DNA of 64,000 nt from Sphaeramia orbicularis (Eukaryota > Chordata > Actinopteri > Kurtiformes > Apogonidae), in contig NC_043964.1 of the NCBI RefSeq assembly GCF_902148855.1, positions 3,684,391 through 3,748,390 of the forward strand. The letters are read 5' to 3'. Positions 49,604 to 61,139 of this stretch are shown piece by piece. Below the pieces are notes generated by a model that saw only the letters and a list, made by a program, of their open reading frames with translations, was not told the DNA's origin and made no database searches. Every line of letters begins with the position of its first letter. The stretch's first letter is position 1. A program made the translations under genes and the position numbers.

Positions 49604-52600
49604 TCAGTTGATTTTGCTTTTCCACTCGACCCTCCACTCATCCCAGTCCAACAGGGTTCGTTTTGTGTCCCATCCTGCTGCTTCCACAGCTGGAAAATGA
49701 TTAAATTAACACCATGACAGTGACTTTGAGTAAAAACACATACATTTGTGCTGACTTTTTTGTAGTCTTTTGTTTGCTCACCTTTTAAAAATGAATCAAA
49801 CATACTGTCCATCAACTCATGACTGTCATGCACCAGGTCCCAGTGACCTTTAAATCAAAAAGAAAAGTTTTAAGAGTGTAAGTTTCAAACATTTAAGTGA
49901 AGAACGACAGATTGAGTCTTACTTTGTTGCCGTTCACTGGAGGCTTTTGACATCAACATGCTGCTGAGTCTCACAGCCAGACACATCGCTCTGATTTCAT
50001 CTTTTACCGAAGCCTCTGGTCCCAAACAAACACAAACGCAGCCTGAGAGAAAAAAAAACAAAAAACAAAACCACATCCACAGAATTATACAAAGCTCTTA
50101 AACACAGTGTGGTCTGCAGAGAAAAGAGACGTAGAGTCACATACCGTTTTTCACTCCTAGTAGATATGGCATTTTGTTTTTGGTCAGAGCCATATTAAGG
50201 TCCTCTGGGCTACAAACAGAAAACACTTACATCAGACTGTGTTAAAGTGAAATGTGGGTCAGTTTTTTTAACAAATTTGTAATAATGTGAAATACCTCTG
50301 TACAACCTCCTGCAGCCTCACCCCAAGTCTGATTGGCACAGTTTTCCTAAAATCTGAACAAAAAAAATAAAAGACTGAGAGAATGACATTACAGAATAAA
50401 CAAAATAAAAAATAAAGTCGTGCAATAATCTTATGTTCTATGATAACAATGTAATATTTATTCAGTATTTATTAAAATATAATTACACAATTTTTATATG
50501 GAAGTGGCTCATTAGCATACATACTGTTACATAGATACACATACTGTTTTCATGGGTAATATATAAAGTTAATATTGTTAATATTCATTTATTTGTTTTG
50601 AGCAGAAGAAAAAAATTAATATTTTTTTGTGTACAAGGAACTAATATACAAATACATTGAGGCAAATACATTTATAAATAAAGGTGATCAAGACAAAATA
50701 GCAACTGCCATTTACACTAGTAATAACAAAATAAATTCAATATGTACTATTCAAAAAGGAGTGGGAAGAAGAAAACTTATTAAATCCTACCCTCATCGTT
50801 CATAGATATACATACTGTCACATACAGTTAATACAGGGTTCATGTAAAATTGAAAAATTTATATTCTATTTTCTGATTTTATTTTTAGTTTTTGTAATTT
50901 TATATAATCGTCTTATTCTTATTTCTGTAGTACTGGTGTTTTGTTAATATTGTTGCAGTGACTGGAGGAGCACAATAACAATAAAGGCTATTCTATTCTA
51001 TTCTATTCTATTCTATTCTATTCTATTCTATTCTATTCTATTCTAAACAGAAATACATAAATAAATTGGTGAATTGATGATGTTTACCCATAAAAACTGG
51101 TTCTCTCTGATTGGCCTCTATGGGACTCAAAATCTGCCCGTCTCTCAGGAAATGCTGAAACACGATGGAAAGCCGAGCCTCGTTGAAGGTTTCCATGACA
51201 ACCGAACGTACGGCTTTGTAATTGGCAAAAAGGTGAAGCGCGGTGAAGAGGAAGAAGAGGCTGAGAGTGAGTCTGAAGGGCAGAAGCAGAGACACAGTGG
51301 GAATGGAGACTCCTGATTGGAATGTTTGTAATGACAGATCCACTGGTGTGAGAATGTTCCGGTCACTTACACTGGGTTATCAGTGACCAGAGGAATGAGG
51401 ATCAAACTGAGCAGAAGTCCGGCCAGATTCACCAGCGTCTCCTGTAGGGAAGAAGATATAACAACATGAGGCACCTCATTATGAGTCTGAAAGTATCACA
51501 GACAGGTTCAGACTGACCGAAGACTGTGACAGTTACTGTTTATTTCTGGTTCAGTCCACGTAGTGATTTTGACTGAATGCTTTATGTATGAGGTGGATCA
51601 TGATAAAAATATATAGCAAAAATAGTCCCAATGTCCCTGTATGTCAGCATCATGTTCTATTTGAATCCATCCCCAGTTGAATTTGAGGCTGTCAGGTTCT
51701 GTTTTAGTTCAAGAATTTTCATTTTGTCTTTTTATCTTAATGATACGGGGGTTATTTTCTTTTGTTCAGACTAAGTAGTAGTAGAGTGATGTTCTCATAC
51801 CTGACATGAAGAAGGCTGCAGTGATAGCTGAAACATGTCAGGTATGAGAACATCACTCTACTACTACTTTGTCTGAACAAAAGAACATAACCCCTGTAGC
51901 TTCTGTCTCTATGTTCCAGTCCTGTGGTCTGGATGCAGATCAATCTAACAACAGAAGTAGGCGGTACTTTCACTGGAGGAGAACTCAACTAATTCAGTCA
52001 AGGTCCACATATGACTTCTATCAGTGATCAACAGGAACTATATTGATATCTGTAACTATTTTCATGTTATTAACCATCAAAATGTGGACCACTATAAGTA
52101 CAGGCAAATTTTTAAAAGTTAAAAAAATTGTCAAAAATTCAAAAATCTAAATTTCTCAAAACAGTGAACAAGGTTTGTAGACACTGTCCCAATAAAGCTA
52201 CATACATTTTTTTTAAATTAATCTGACCAGTAGTTTCAGAGAAGATTGTTGAAATCTAGACATCGGTGACCTTGAGTTTGACCCTTCAAGGTCACTCAAG
52301 GTCAAAGGTCATGAACCCAAATAAAAGTCCATATATGACTTTTAATCTGTAGATGTTTGTGACTGCAGGAGTCAACAAACCATTTTCATATAAAGATGTA
52401 TTTACATCAATGTCTCTGAAAATAAAACTATGGCTTGTAAAATATTTATTTATTTTCATTTATTTATTTGTTTATTTAGCAGGGACAGTATGCATTAATG
52501 AACATTTCTGTGAATGTGCCAGTATTAGTAAAAAAGCTACTTTTAAATGTTGTCCCTGCGTAAGATGTACAGTGCCAGCATTCATAAAATTAGAAACATT

Positions 52601-55600
52601 TTAAAATTTAAGGCTGGTTTTTTTTCTAGATTTCCAGTATATACTAGTAAACTTGACTCTTAGGACTCATAGGATCTTGATTTGTATTATTTTAAATCAT
52701 GTTTTCATTTTATTTGTTTGTTTTGTTCAGTAATATCCTGTTTTTATCTGTACACAGAGTCTATAACTGAAGGGTATCTGCTAACAAAAACCCATACTTA
52801 GTGACTCCATACGTCACTTTTCTGTATTTTTCTCCTCATTAAAGTCAGACTAAACTGAGATTACATGTGTGGTGAAGTCGTCACCTGACTGCCGTCTTTA
52901 GCCGAGATGTCGGCCATGTTGTCTCTACGAGCCTGATGAACGGTGAGAGCAGCTCTGGTCGCTCCGCCGGCCACGCCCACGATGGACTGGAGAACATATA
53001 AGCAGTACCCAGTTTAGTTTCAGTAGAAAAACAGGATTATGTGTAATTACAGTGGAACCTGGAGGTACGAGTACACCGTAGAATGAGGAATTTAAGTGGA
53101 GACAGCCATCACAACACTGAATGCACAGATGAACTGAATATACTGATTACATACAGAGTTCTGTTTATTTACTATTTATTCAACATCACGCACTTTCACT
53201 GTCACTTTACTCAAATTATTTATTGCTACTGTATTGTCTGTTGTTCCTTTTTATTATTTTATGTGGTCGCACTTTAAGGTTTAGCTTTTAATCTCCTTGT
53301 ACTGCTGTGCAATGACAAATAAATTCTGATTCTGCGAAAACGCCAGAAATTCTTCTACCTGAAGTTTTAATGGAAGGAGATTCTTCTTCCAGAGAATAAA
53401 ACCCCCCTTCTTCTTAAATATAATAAATTAATTAAACCAGTTTATCTTATTTTAATTTTTTTTTCTTTCTAACTGCACTTTATCTGTTTTAAAAACCCTT
53501 TAAAACAGGATTTTTGGGTGTTTTTTGGGGCTGGAACAGATTAATTATATTTCAGTTCATTTCAAAGGGAAAAACTGTTCCATAAAAAGAGTAAATCGCA
53601 AAATGAGCACAGTCATTAAACAAATTAAATTTGTACTGCAATGTTCCCGTGTATGTATTTTTGTCTGTCATTGTTTCGTACATTTTCTTGACATCGTCCT
53701 CCAAATATTTGTGTTAAATAAACAGGTGTTTCCGTCTCTGAGTCTTCCTTCTGTTTTTTTTTTACCTTGAATACCCCTGCAGTGCACACAATCAAGGTGA
53801 AGAAAGCAGGAAAGAACGGAGCCAAAATTTCCATGAACATGGCGATATCATTGAGAACGTCTGCAAACAGTCTGGAAGAAGACGAACAGGAACGGTTTAT
53901 AAATGAAGTATATGATGAAGAACATGTGACTGAGTCTGCACCAGGTGTACCTCCATTTTTTGGCCTCAGAGTCCAGTTTAGTCCTAGAAGAAAAAAAAGA
54001 CAGAAAAGCTGATGCTCATAATGACTTTATAACAAGTAAAATACACGAATGAAAAGAATCAGCGTGGAGGAAAAACAAACCCTTTCTGCCAAGCGAAGAG
54101 GATTCGGCCCAACATCCCAGTTCCATCTGTAACATGGGGATTGTTCAGTTTGATCAAAAATCAGTGTTCTCAGATGGAAAATGTTCCTAATATTTTACAA
54201 AACATGGAAAATAAACAAATGCGGTGGAAAATTATTAACATATGCCATAACTAAGAGATATAAATCATGGCGAGGCAGATTTATTTATACAGCACAATTC
54301 ATACGCAGGGCAATTCACAGTGCTTTACAAAAATGGAAAAGAGACAGGTTAAAAACACACAATTACAATTAAAGCATAATCAATAAAATATAACTAATAA
54401 TCAATTAAAATAAAGTAAAACAGAAGCGTGCAGATAGAACCCTTTCAGTTGTTCTATGCAGAGCTGAACAGAGCCGTTTTCAGCCTGGACTCAAACACTG
54501 TCAGAGTAAAGGTCTGTCTGACATAAACCATATTGAAAAAGCACTTTTAAATTTACCATCCCTCATTTGTTTCTGCTTTGGTTATTTTCCTATGGTTTAT
54601 GCTTATTTAGGGGAGATAATTTCATTAAAATATTGGGATTTTTAGCCTCACCTGCACAATTTATTGTATTTTTATAAATAAATAAATAAAAGAATAGAAA
54701 TCTGATTGTTTTGGTCAATAATTAAATTTATGGGACTCCAATAATTGGGTAATAAAATAAAAAACACAAAATTTTACATGGATAAAATGGAATTCTCTAA
54801 GACATTATCATTTGAACGAATGCTACACATTAAGAAATTAAAAAGGAATTTAAAAAAAGTAACAATTTATTTTCCTGTGGTTTTTGCCTCCTTAGGTGAC
54901 ATAATTTCATAAAATATTGGGATTTTCAGTCTCACCTGCAAAATTTATTGTATTGTGATCTTTAGTTTTCTTGTCTTTCTCTTTTATTGTGGAAACTAAC
55001 TAAATAAATAAATAAGAGTATTTTGGTCAATAATTAGCAATATGATAAAAAAAAAAAAAACATTTAACATGGATAAAATAGAATTTTCTACGACATTATT
55101 ATTATTTGAACAAATTCTGCACATTAACAAGTTAAAAAGTAAACACTCACCAAAATTAATAACTTAAGCACTTCCAATATTTCACCTACTTAAGCAAATC
55201 TCTAGTCAACCTGTTATACATTCAAGTCTTGTAATGTTTCTGTTTTCTTTTATGTGATGTAATTTATGGGTAAAACTTGTGTAATAAAGGCAGAAACAAT
55301 GTACAATGAATATATGAGATAAGAACTCTTTATTGTCATTATGCATCCATGTAACATATAATTAAGTATGTAATTACTACTTCTGTCTGACCTTTTAATA
55401 ACCAGGTGACCGTGGCAGCAGCGACGGTGGCTTCTTGGTTTCCGACGCCGACTCCTTTAAGAGACGCCTGAGTGGCCAAAGTCCCCGACAAAGAGCTGGA
55501 GAAGGCCTGTGACAGTGATGACACACTGAATAAACACAAACTCCACCCTCATGTACTGATGTCCATGTATTCATTTCAGTGGGTTTTGTGGTCTGGACCT

Positions 55601-57161
55601 GTACAGTATCCCAGAACTGGTAGTGCAGGTAATCCCCACTGACGCTCTCTGGGTATCCTTGAGGTAGAAACACACTCTGAAATAAAACATGAACATGTTG
55701 GCAATAGAACAAGTAGTATTCAGACTGTTACCTGAATAAAATGACCAATAACACAGTGAAAAGTACTATTTATATAATAGTATAATAATAGTAATGTATC
55801 CTCCTCATGCAATCCCTTCCTAAATGTGCAATAACCCTGTATAATGTGAATTATGTGCAATAAGTCGTGCAATTATCTGCTGTTATGCAATAACAATGCA
55901 ATATTTATTCAATATTTATCAAAATATAAAAGCACTTTATGTATGCAGACTTGAATTCATATATATGTATACATACTATTCATATTGTTAATATTGTTCA
56001 TAGATAAATACTGTCACATACTGTTATATATTGTAAATATTGTGTCTATTCATTTTTTATGTCTTAATTTTTTTTTTTTGCTCTACTGGGCTCTATTCTT
56101 ATCTTACTTTTGTACAAATTTTATATTCTAATTTCTTATCTTATTTTTAGTTTTTGTAATTTTAGATGTGCTCTATTCTTTTTTCCTGGTGTTTTATTAA
56201 TATTGTTGCACTGATTGAAGTAGTACAATGACAATAAAGGCTATTCTATTCTATTCTATTCTATTCTATTCTATTCTATTCTATTCTATTCGCACATTAG
56301 TACTGCCACCAAAATGCACTAAAAACAGAGGTGCAGAATTATAACTTGTTTAAGAATAATTGATGTTTGAGCCCAGTCACTGCAGGATTTTAGGGTCAAT
56401 TCTAATCCTGATATTTGGAAGTAGAATAGCTCCTACGTGAATATATTGGCTGATAGACAGTACTTTTTTTTTTTTTTTTTTTAACATTGTTTTTGCAAAG
56501 ATCCTCAAATGTGGTTAACAAACATATGTGAAAACCAGCCCGACAAGGATGAATTTGTGAAATGTAAAATCTACATTGAAGATATTAAAAATCAAGGAGG
56601 TCAAAATCATTTTAGTTCAGGTTCCACATACAATTCAATAATAATTAATAACCTAAAAATAATTACATACACATAATGGCAATTTTTCCTCTTTATTTTA
56701 GTGTAAAAAAAGTAAAATTACATGGAAGTATTTACTTTTACAGACTATCCTTTCAAAAAATGTGAATAACCTGAACAAATACAAACAACCTGAAATGTCT
56801 TGAGAGGAGTAAGTGCAATTTTATCAATATTCTGCCTGTTATTAAATGTTTTGTGTATAGGCAGATCCACTGTGATCTGTAAGCTGTAACACACATGTGT
56901 AAATGATAAACTAAGGTGTAATATTATTAAGAAATTTGATGTTATTTGCATTTCTTAAGGATACTATGCAGATGTAAATCATTTCAAAACATAATTTTAC
57001 TTTTTTCACTGTTATTATTGTACTGGTCCAGCCCAGTTGAGATCATATTGGACTGAATGTGGAACCTGAACAAGTTTGACAGCCCTGCTTTAATTCTTGC
57101 AGATCTTCTTTTGTCACACATCACTCCTGACACTTTTCTGTTACAGCTTGGTTCATTAAGT

Positions 57162-57205
<44 letters not shown>

Positions 57206-58115
57206 TTCAAACATACAAAGAAACAAAATAAAACAAAACAAAGCAAAATAAGACAAAAACAAAATAACATTTAAATGTACAGAATCTATCTTTAAGTACA
57301 TATCTGAATGTGCATGGTCGAAAAGGAGTAGAAAGAAGTATAATCTTATTTAATCCTACTCCTCAAGTGCTTTTACACCTTTACCTCTAACTAAACACAT
57401 GAATTAAACAAATTTTTCCTAATTTAACATTCAACCCACAACAAATACATAATGCAGTAATTGAATTATGCACAACAAAATGATCATGGTAGTACAGTCA
57501 TACAAACAGACTCAACAGTTCAACAATTTTCTTCAGTAATTACAGTATATTTATTGATACAACACTATCCATAAACATACAGCTCTCATTGTCATTAAAT
57601 ACTGTATCTCACAAGAATCACTTCTTTATATCTTCATTTATTTTAAGTGCTGCACATGCACACATATATTAAAAATACATTGAACTACTGACTTTTAATG
57701 AATTTAGATGAGTAAAAAGTACAATATTTGCCTTTGAGGTGTTATGAAGTAGAAAAATAAAGCACCTAAAAATGAAAATACTCACACACTAGTCCATCAA
57801 ATGCTTAAATAAAAATCTACAGTAAGCTCCACTGTCTGTGAGGTTTGAAACAGTGAAAGTCCTTACTTTAAAAACTCCAATGATGGTGTTTTCTTTTGCT
57901 TCTTCTTGTCCTCGGTGTGGTCTCCTGTGCATCAGCCCATCTTTACTAAAATAACTCCAGGACTGTGCACTACCGTACCTCTCTGTGGCCAAATACACCC
58001 CGTCTGACTCCGTATCCATCTGAGCTGTGACCCAATAAACTCCTTTACACTCCGGTAACAGATCAAATGAGCAACCTGAACTGAAAATATTGGCTCTACT
58101 TCTGCTCAGGTGCAT
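49604..58115 (-). CDS. rusf1: RUS1 family protein (DUF647), C16orf58 ortholog
   Basis: Fourteen exons on the minus strand: 58115-57867, 55676-55599, 55506-55392, 54126-54081, 53983-53951, 53871-53766, 52986-52885, 51441-51371, 51272-51088, 50353-50296, 50209-50145, 50042-49923, 49847-49782 and 49689-49604. Phases agree, giving 459 aa (human about 468). The DUF647 signature is clear: SVFLPQGYPESVSGDYLHYQ, SSSLSGTLATQASLKGVGVG, GMLGRILFAWQKG, LFADVLNDIAMFMEI, VGVAGGATRAALTVHQARR, LFANYKAVRSVVMETFNEAR. The C-terminus has AGWDTKRTLLDWDEW. Several hydrophobic stretches suggest membrane association; the vertebrate function is unknown, while plant RUS proteins act in UV-B and vitamin B6 physiology. 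Exon 10 uses the upstream acceptor (50353), because the nearer one breaks frame. ARMC5 and COX6A2 neighbours agree with human 16p11.2. Confidence 0.93.
50415..51045 (+). mobile_element. LINE 3' end, copy 1, ending in (TTCTA)n
   Basis: From 'gtcgtgcaataatcttatg' to 'acaataaaggctattcta' it matches 55845-56290, and it ends in about 11 TTCTA units (50988-51045). A second fragment with 'ggagtgggaagaag' lies inside at about 50630-50815 and is probably nested. It lies in rusf1 intron 9, antisense. Confidence 0.6.
51512..52345. repeat. dispersed repeat R, copy 3, interrupted by a hairpin insertion
   Basis: It matches copies at 43103 and 44500 ('gaagactgtgacagttactg', 'gtccctgtatgtcagcatc', 'ggcggtactttcactggag', 'ggtcactcaaggtcaaagg'). 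The stretch 51702-51900 is absent from copy 1 and is described separately. It lies in rusf1 intron 7. Confidence 0.65.
51702..51900. mobile_element. 199-bp insertion with 65-bp hairpin arms and TTCTG target duplication
   Basis: Arms 51744-51808 and 51834-51898 are about 94 percent inverted repeats (for example AGTAGAGTGATGTTCTCATA and its complement) around a 25-nt loop. TTCTG flanks both sides (51697-51701 and 51901-51905), while copy R1 has a single TTCTG at 43183-43187. The family is not recognised. Confidence 0.65.
52445..52615. mobile_element. retroelement 3' fragment ('agcagggacagtatgcatt')
   Basis: (TTTA)n followed by 'agcagggacagtatgcatt' and 'gaacatttctgtgaatgtgc', a sequence common at retroelement ends in teleosts and probably read from the antisense strand. 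It lies in rusf1 intron 7. Confidence 0.45.
54270..54540 (-). mobile_element. LINE tail, reverse orientation, in rusf1 intron 3
   Basis: 'ggcagatttatttatacagc' and 'cacagtgctttacaaaaatg' are reverse complements of an L2-type tail (TTTTGTAAAGCACTGTG, GCTGTATAAATAAATC). The rest of this intron (54541-55390) is AT-rich with two similar 'cctcacctgcaaaatttattg' blocks (about 54650 and 54935) and nothing else recognised. Confidence 0.55.
55845..56290 (+). mobile_element. LINE 3' end, copy 2, ending in (TTCTA)n
   Basis: 'gtgcaattatctgctgttatg' onward parallels 50415-51045, including 'aatatttattcaatatttat' and the end ACAATGACAATAAAGGCTA, followed by about 10 ATTCT units (56243-56290). It lies in rusf1 intron 1. 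Confidence 0.6.
56515..57087 (+). repeat. hAT-like foldback MITE, copy D
   Basis: Shared family sequence ('tttagttcaggttccacat', 'aacctgaaatgtcttgag', 'caatattctgcctgttat') and the right terminus GTTTGACAGCCCTG ending at 57087. The left terminus is eroded beside a T-run (56464-56482). It lies in rusf1 intron 1. Confidence 0.6.
57160..57640. repeat. (TATC)n microsatellite and retroelement 3' fragment
   Basis: A clean (TATC)n run (57163-57206) is followed by A-rich AAAACAAAACAAAGCAAAAT-type sequence. 'gcatggtcgaaaaggagtag' comes next, a motif repeated in variant form at 50755 and 61241, so it probably belongs to one LINE family read from its 3' end. Confidence 0.55.
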
Positions 58116-58200
58116 CCATGATACATACGTGTCCCTCCTTTCCTGATTTCTTGCAGCACTTCCGTGTTTTTTCTCCGCCTCTATGTTTGGAGCATTCTGA

Positions 58201-58242
58201 TTGGTGGATTGGATTAAGGCGGAGCTACTGGGGTGACGTCAA
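58201..58242 (-). promoter_or_regulatory. rusf1: rusf1 promoter: CCAAT boxes and palindromic CRE
   Basis: Reading toward rusf1 on the minus strand: a full cAMP-response element TGACGTCA (58235-58242), then CCAATC and CCAAT (complements of GATTGG at about 58209 and ATTGG at 58201). All are within 130 bp upstream of the ATG. No TATA box. Confidence 0.45.
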
Positions 58243-58600
58243 AAGAGACCCAGGAAAGAACAAGTTCTGGCTTTTTTGGCTTTTTTTTATATTTTATATT
58301 AAATAATTGCCTGTTTTAGAAACATCATGATGCAACAGTTTTTCAAGTTAAATTTTTTTTAAATTTATTATTATTATTATTATTATTTTTTTTTTTTTTT
58401 AATTATTATTATTTATTTTTTTTGTTTTTGTTTTGTTTTTATGTTTACTTTTATTTTCATTTTTATTTTTATTTCTATTTTTATGGAATGTCCTTTGCGG
58501 TGATTAATAACCCTTTTTATCCTTTTTATTATATTTGTATGGCATCTGTTGTCTGTGATGTTTGATTGTATTGTTGTGGTTCTTTAATGGAGTTTTTGGA

Positions 58601-58639
58601 GGTGTGTGTGTGTGTGTCGGGGGGGGGGGGGGGGGGGGG
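58601..58639 (+). repeat. (TG)n followed by a run of about 21 G
   Basis: GGTGTGTGTGTGTGTGTC and then a G homopolymer (58619-58639). It lies directly before hAT copy E. Confidence 0.8.
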
Positions 58640-58652
58640 CAGTTTTAGAGCA

Positions 58653-59466
58653 CAGGTGTCAAACATGTGGCTCGTGGGCTAAAAACAGGTCACCAGAGAG
58701 TCCAATCTGGCCCATGGGATAAATTTGTGAAACGCAAAAGTTACACTGAAGATATTAACCCATAAAGACCCAAACATCCACCGGCGACCAAAATCATTTA
58801 CTGATATAAAAAGTTAAATGCCTGTTGATCCACTAATTCTATGAATCCATGTAAATAATTGTTGTAAAATACAGTTTGTCATCTTTTCATGGTCATCAGA
58901 TATGACCCATTTGGGTGTTCAGAGGCTCGGTAGTTACCATGGAAACACCGTCATATTCTACAACACTGATTCATCAGGAAACCAATGGAGTTGGATCAAT
59001 GACAGTGAACGGAGACACTTGGTTTATGTTCAGTTAATGATTTATTTTACTAAAAAAGTCCCTTTTTCCTCCATTTTCTCTGTTTTTGATATAATAACAT
59101 TAAAATTTAATTTGAGCTTTAATGGACATCAATCATGATCTGTAAATCTAATATAGGAAAATACGTAATTTTCACTAAAGAATGCAAAATTCTGAGCATA
59201 ATATTAGAATGAATGGTGATAAATAACTTAAGAAAAGCTAAATAAAGAGAAAAAAAAATCATTTGGGGACTGCCACAAAAGTCTGGGTCTTTATGGGTTA
59301 ACAATCAATGGTGTCAAAATTATTTTAATTCAGAGTCCACATACAGACCAATATGATCTAAAGTGCATCAGACTCGTAAAATAATAGCATAATAACCTAT
59401 AAATAATGACAACTACACATTTTTTGTATTTGTTCCAGTCTAAAAATATTCACCTTTTACAAACAT
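58653..59466 (+). repeat. hAT-like foldback MITE, copy E, split by a TTAA element
   Basis: It begins CAGGTGTCAAACATGTGG and runs through 'cactgaagatattaa', is interrupted at 58755, and resumes at 59302 with 'caatcaatggtgtcaaaat' and 'ataatgacaactacaca'. The right half is missing after about 59466. Confidence 0.65.
58759..59297. mobile_element. TTAA-target MITE (CCCATAAAGACCC family) nested in hAT copy E
   Basis: TTAA at 58755-58758 and 59298-59301. The ends CCCATAAAGACCCAAAC and GTCTGGGTCTTTATGGG are inverted. Deleting it with one TTAA restores GAAGATATTAACAATCA, exactly the sequence of uninterrupted copy A at about 1387. Confidence 0.85.
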
Positions 59467-59999
59467 CTTGTACATTCTCATATTCTTCTCCTCAATTCAG
59501 CCTGACTAGAAATAGATATTTCACCAGTAGTCAATATGTAATTAAGTAGACATGATGTTTATCATATGAGACAGCTGATTTACTCCATGAAGTTGAAGTT
59601 TCAATAATGGGTGTCACCAGCTGTGAAAAAATGTAGTCATGGATTACTCAGAGGGGAATTTTCTTATCTGTTAATGTCTTATCTCCGGGTCAGAGAACAG
59701 ACGGATAACAGAGGAGGCTAATGAACAATGGAATGTTGATTAAATTATTCTAAAACATGAGTAAATGTGGATGTAAAATGGGGTTGGAGGAAGGTGGACT
59801 GACTGGAATCTGCCAATGTGTTTGAGCCCAAGGCTAGACAAGTGCCGACACACACCTCCACCTTCCCCAGGTTGTTTGGAATGTGGTGTGAGAAAACTGA
59901 GCAGGAAAGCTTAAAACGCAAAAATTTAACACAGAACACTGAAGAAGAGAGGAAGTGTAAACTGTAAATATGAGGAACGGAATCTGAACAAAAGGTTTG

Positions 60000-60370
60000 A
60001 CGAGTATGAGTGGGAGGGAACGAAAGGAAGGAGAAAAAAAAGCCAAGAGTCTGCAGCGAACAGTAAATGGGCGTGGAAGTTTCACAGAGAGTTTCACTCC
60101 CTTCTGTCATTCAGCAACTTATATGACACAGAGCTTTCCCATGGACCGAGGAGAGGACGGGAACTGGAACCTGCTCTGTCTTTTGTACCATGTAATGACA
60201 GGAGCGGTGTCTCCGTGACCACATGGACTGAACGACATAGAACAACTGTCACCACTAAGAGGACGTGAAGGAGAGGACAAATACAACTGTCAACTATTGA
60301 CCATCAAGACCCAGAGGATCAACGGATTCACAGAAAAAAACCTTCAAGTTGGATCAGGCGTCAGTTCAAA
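60000..60370 (+). promoter_or_regulatory. possible promoter and 5' UTR exon of a gene beyond the window
   Basis: A GC-richer island in AT-rich surroundings with TTTCACAGAGAGTTTCACTC (about 60080-60099, ISRE/IRF-like spacing uncertain), a TATA-like CTTATATGA (60118-60126), and an end at a strong donor TTCAAA|GTAAGA (exon end 60370). It has only short upstream frames and no recognised protein. The coding part, if any, would lie beyond 64000 on +. Confidence 0.35.
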
Positions 60371-60415
60371 GTAAGATTTCAACCCTTAAATAGTGTTTTA
60401 ATATGCTCTGTTTAA

Positions 60416-61046
60416 CCCATACAGACCCAGTGCTACTTTTTTTTTTTTTTGTACTTTCTTTTTTATTTTATTTAAAAACAAACAGAGAAATGGTCACAGG
60501 TACATTCAGACATTTACATTTTGTTTACTGTCCACATATTGAATGAAAAAGCCCCATTTTTTCCAGTAGACCCAGTACTACTTTTATGCCAATTCCCAAA
60601 TTTTTCTCCAAATTTAACATTTCATATGTGTTTTATCACCAGTTATTGTAATATTATCCTCTTTATTTTGTGTTTTTCCAGTAAAAATCTGGTGTTTTCC
60701 ATTATTTAATTCACTGATCATGTAGGTGTTCATAAAAGCTTAGATTAAAGTTGAGAAAACTGACGAAAAAGTAACTTTTTCAGATGAGATATCAATAATT
60801 GAACATAAAAACAAACATCTTCATCCGTGGGTTTTACTGGTGAATCAATATTGTAGAAGATGACAGTGTTTCCATGGTAACTAACTACTGAGCCTCTGAA
60901 TGTCCAAATGGGCCATGAGAAGATGACAAACTGTATTTTACACCAATTATTTACATGTATTGACAGGATTAGTGGATCAACAGGTATTAAACTGTTTGGA
61001 TCAGTGGATGGTTTTGGTTGATGGTGGATATTTGGGTCATTATGGG
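60416..61046. mobile_element. TTAA-target MITE (CCCATAAAGACCC family) carrying a retro-insertion
   Basis: TTAA at 60412-60415 and 61047-61050; ends CCCATACAGACCCAGTG and TTTGGGTCATTATGGG. Between 60441 and 60567 sits an extra segment starting with a T-run, flanked by the 18-bp direct repeat AGACCCAGTGCTACTTTT (60423-60440 and 60568-60585, one mismatch). That is a typical target duplication of a minus-strand poly(A) retro-insertion. Confidence 0.75.
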
Positions 61047-61139
61047 TTAATTTTGGTTTCTATTTAAGTTTGGTTTAAATAAAATTAGCTTCTTTTGTAT
61101 TCTGAGCAATTAATTCCAAACTTTATTTATTTTATTTAT

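Noticed and set aside
50296-50348. The nearer AG at 50347-50348 as the rusf1 exon 10 acceptor
   Set aside because: It shifts the frame into a stop; the upstream AG giving exon start 50353 keeps DFRKTVPIRLGVRLQ in frame and matches the family.
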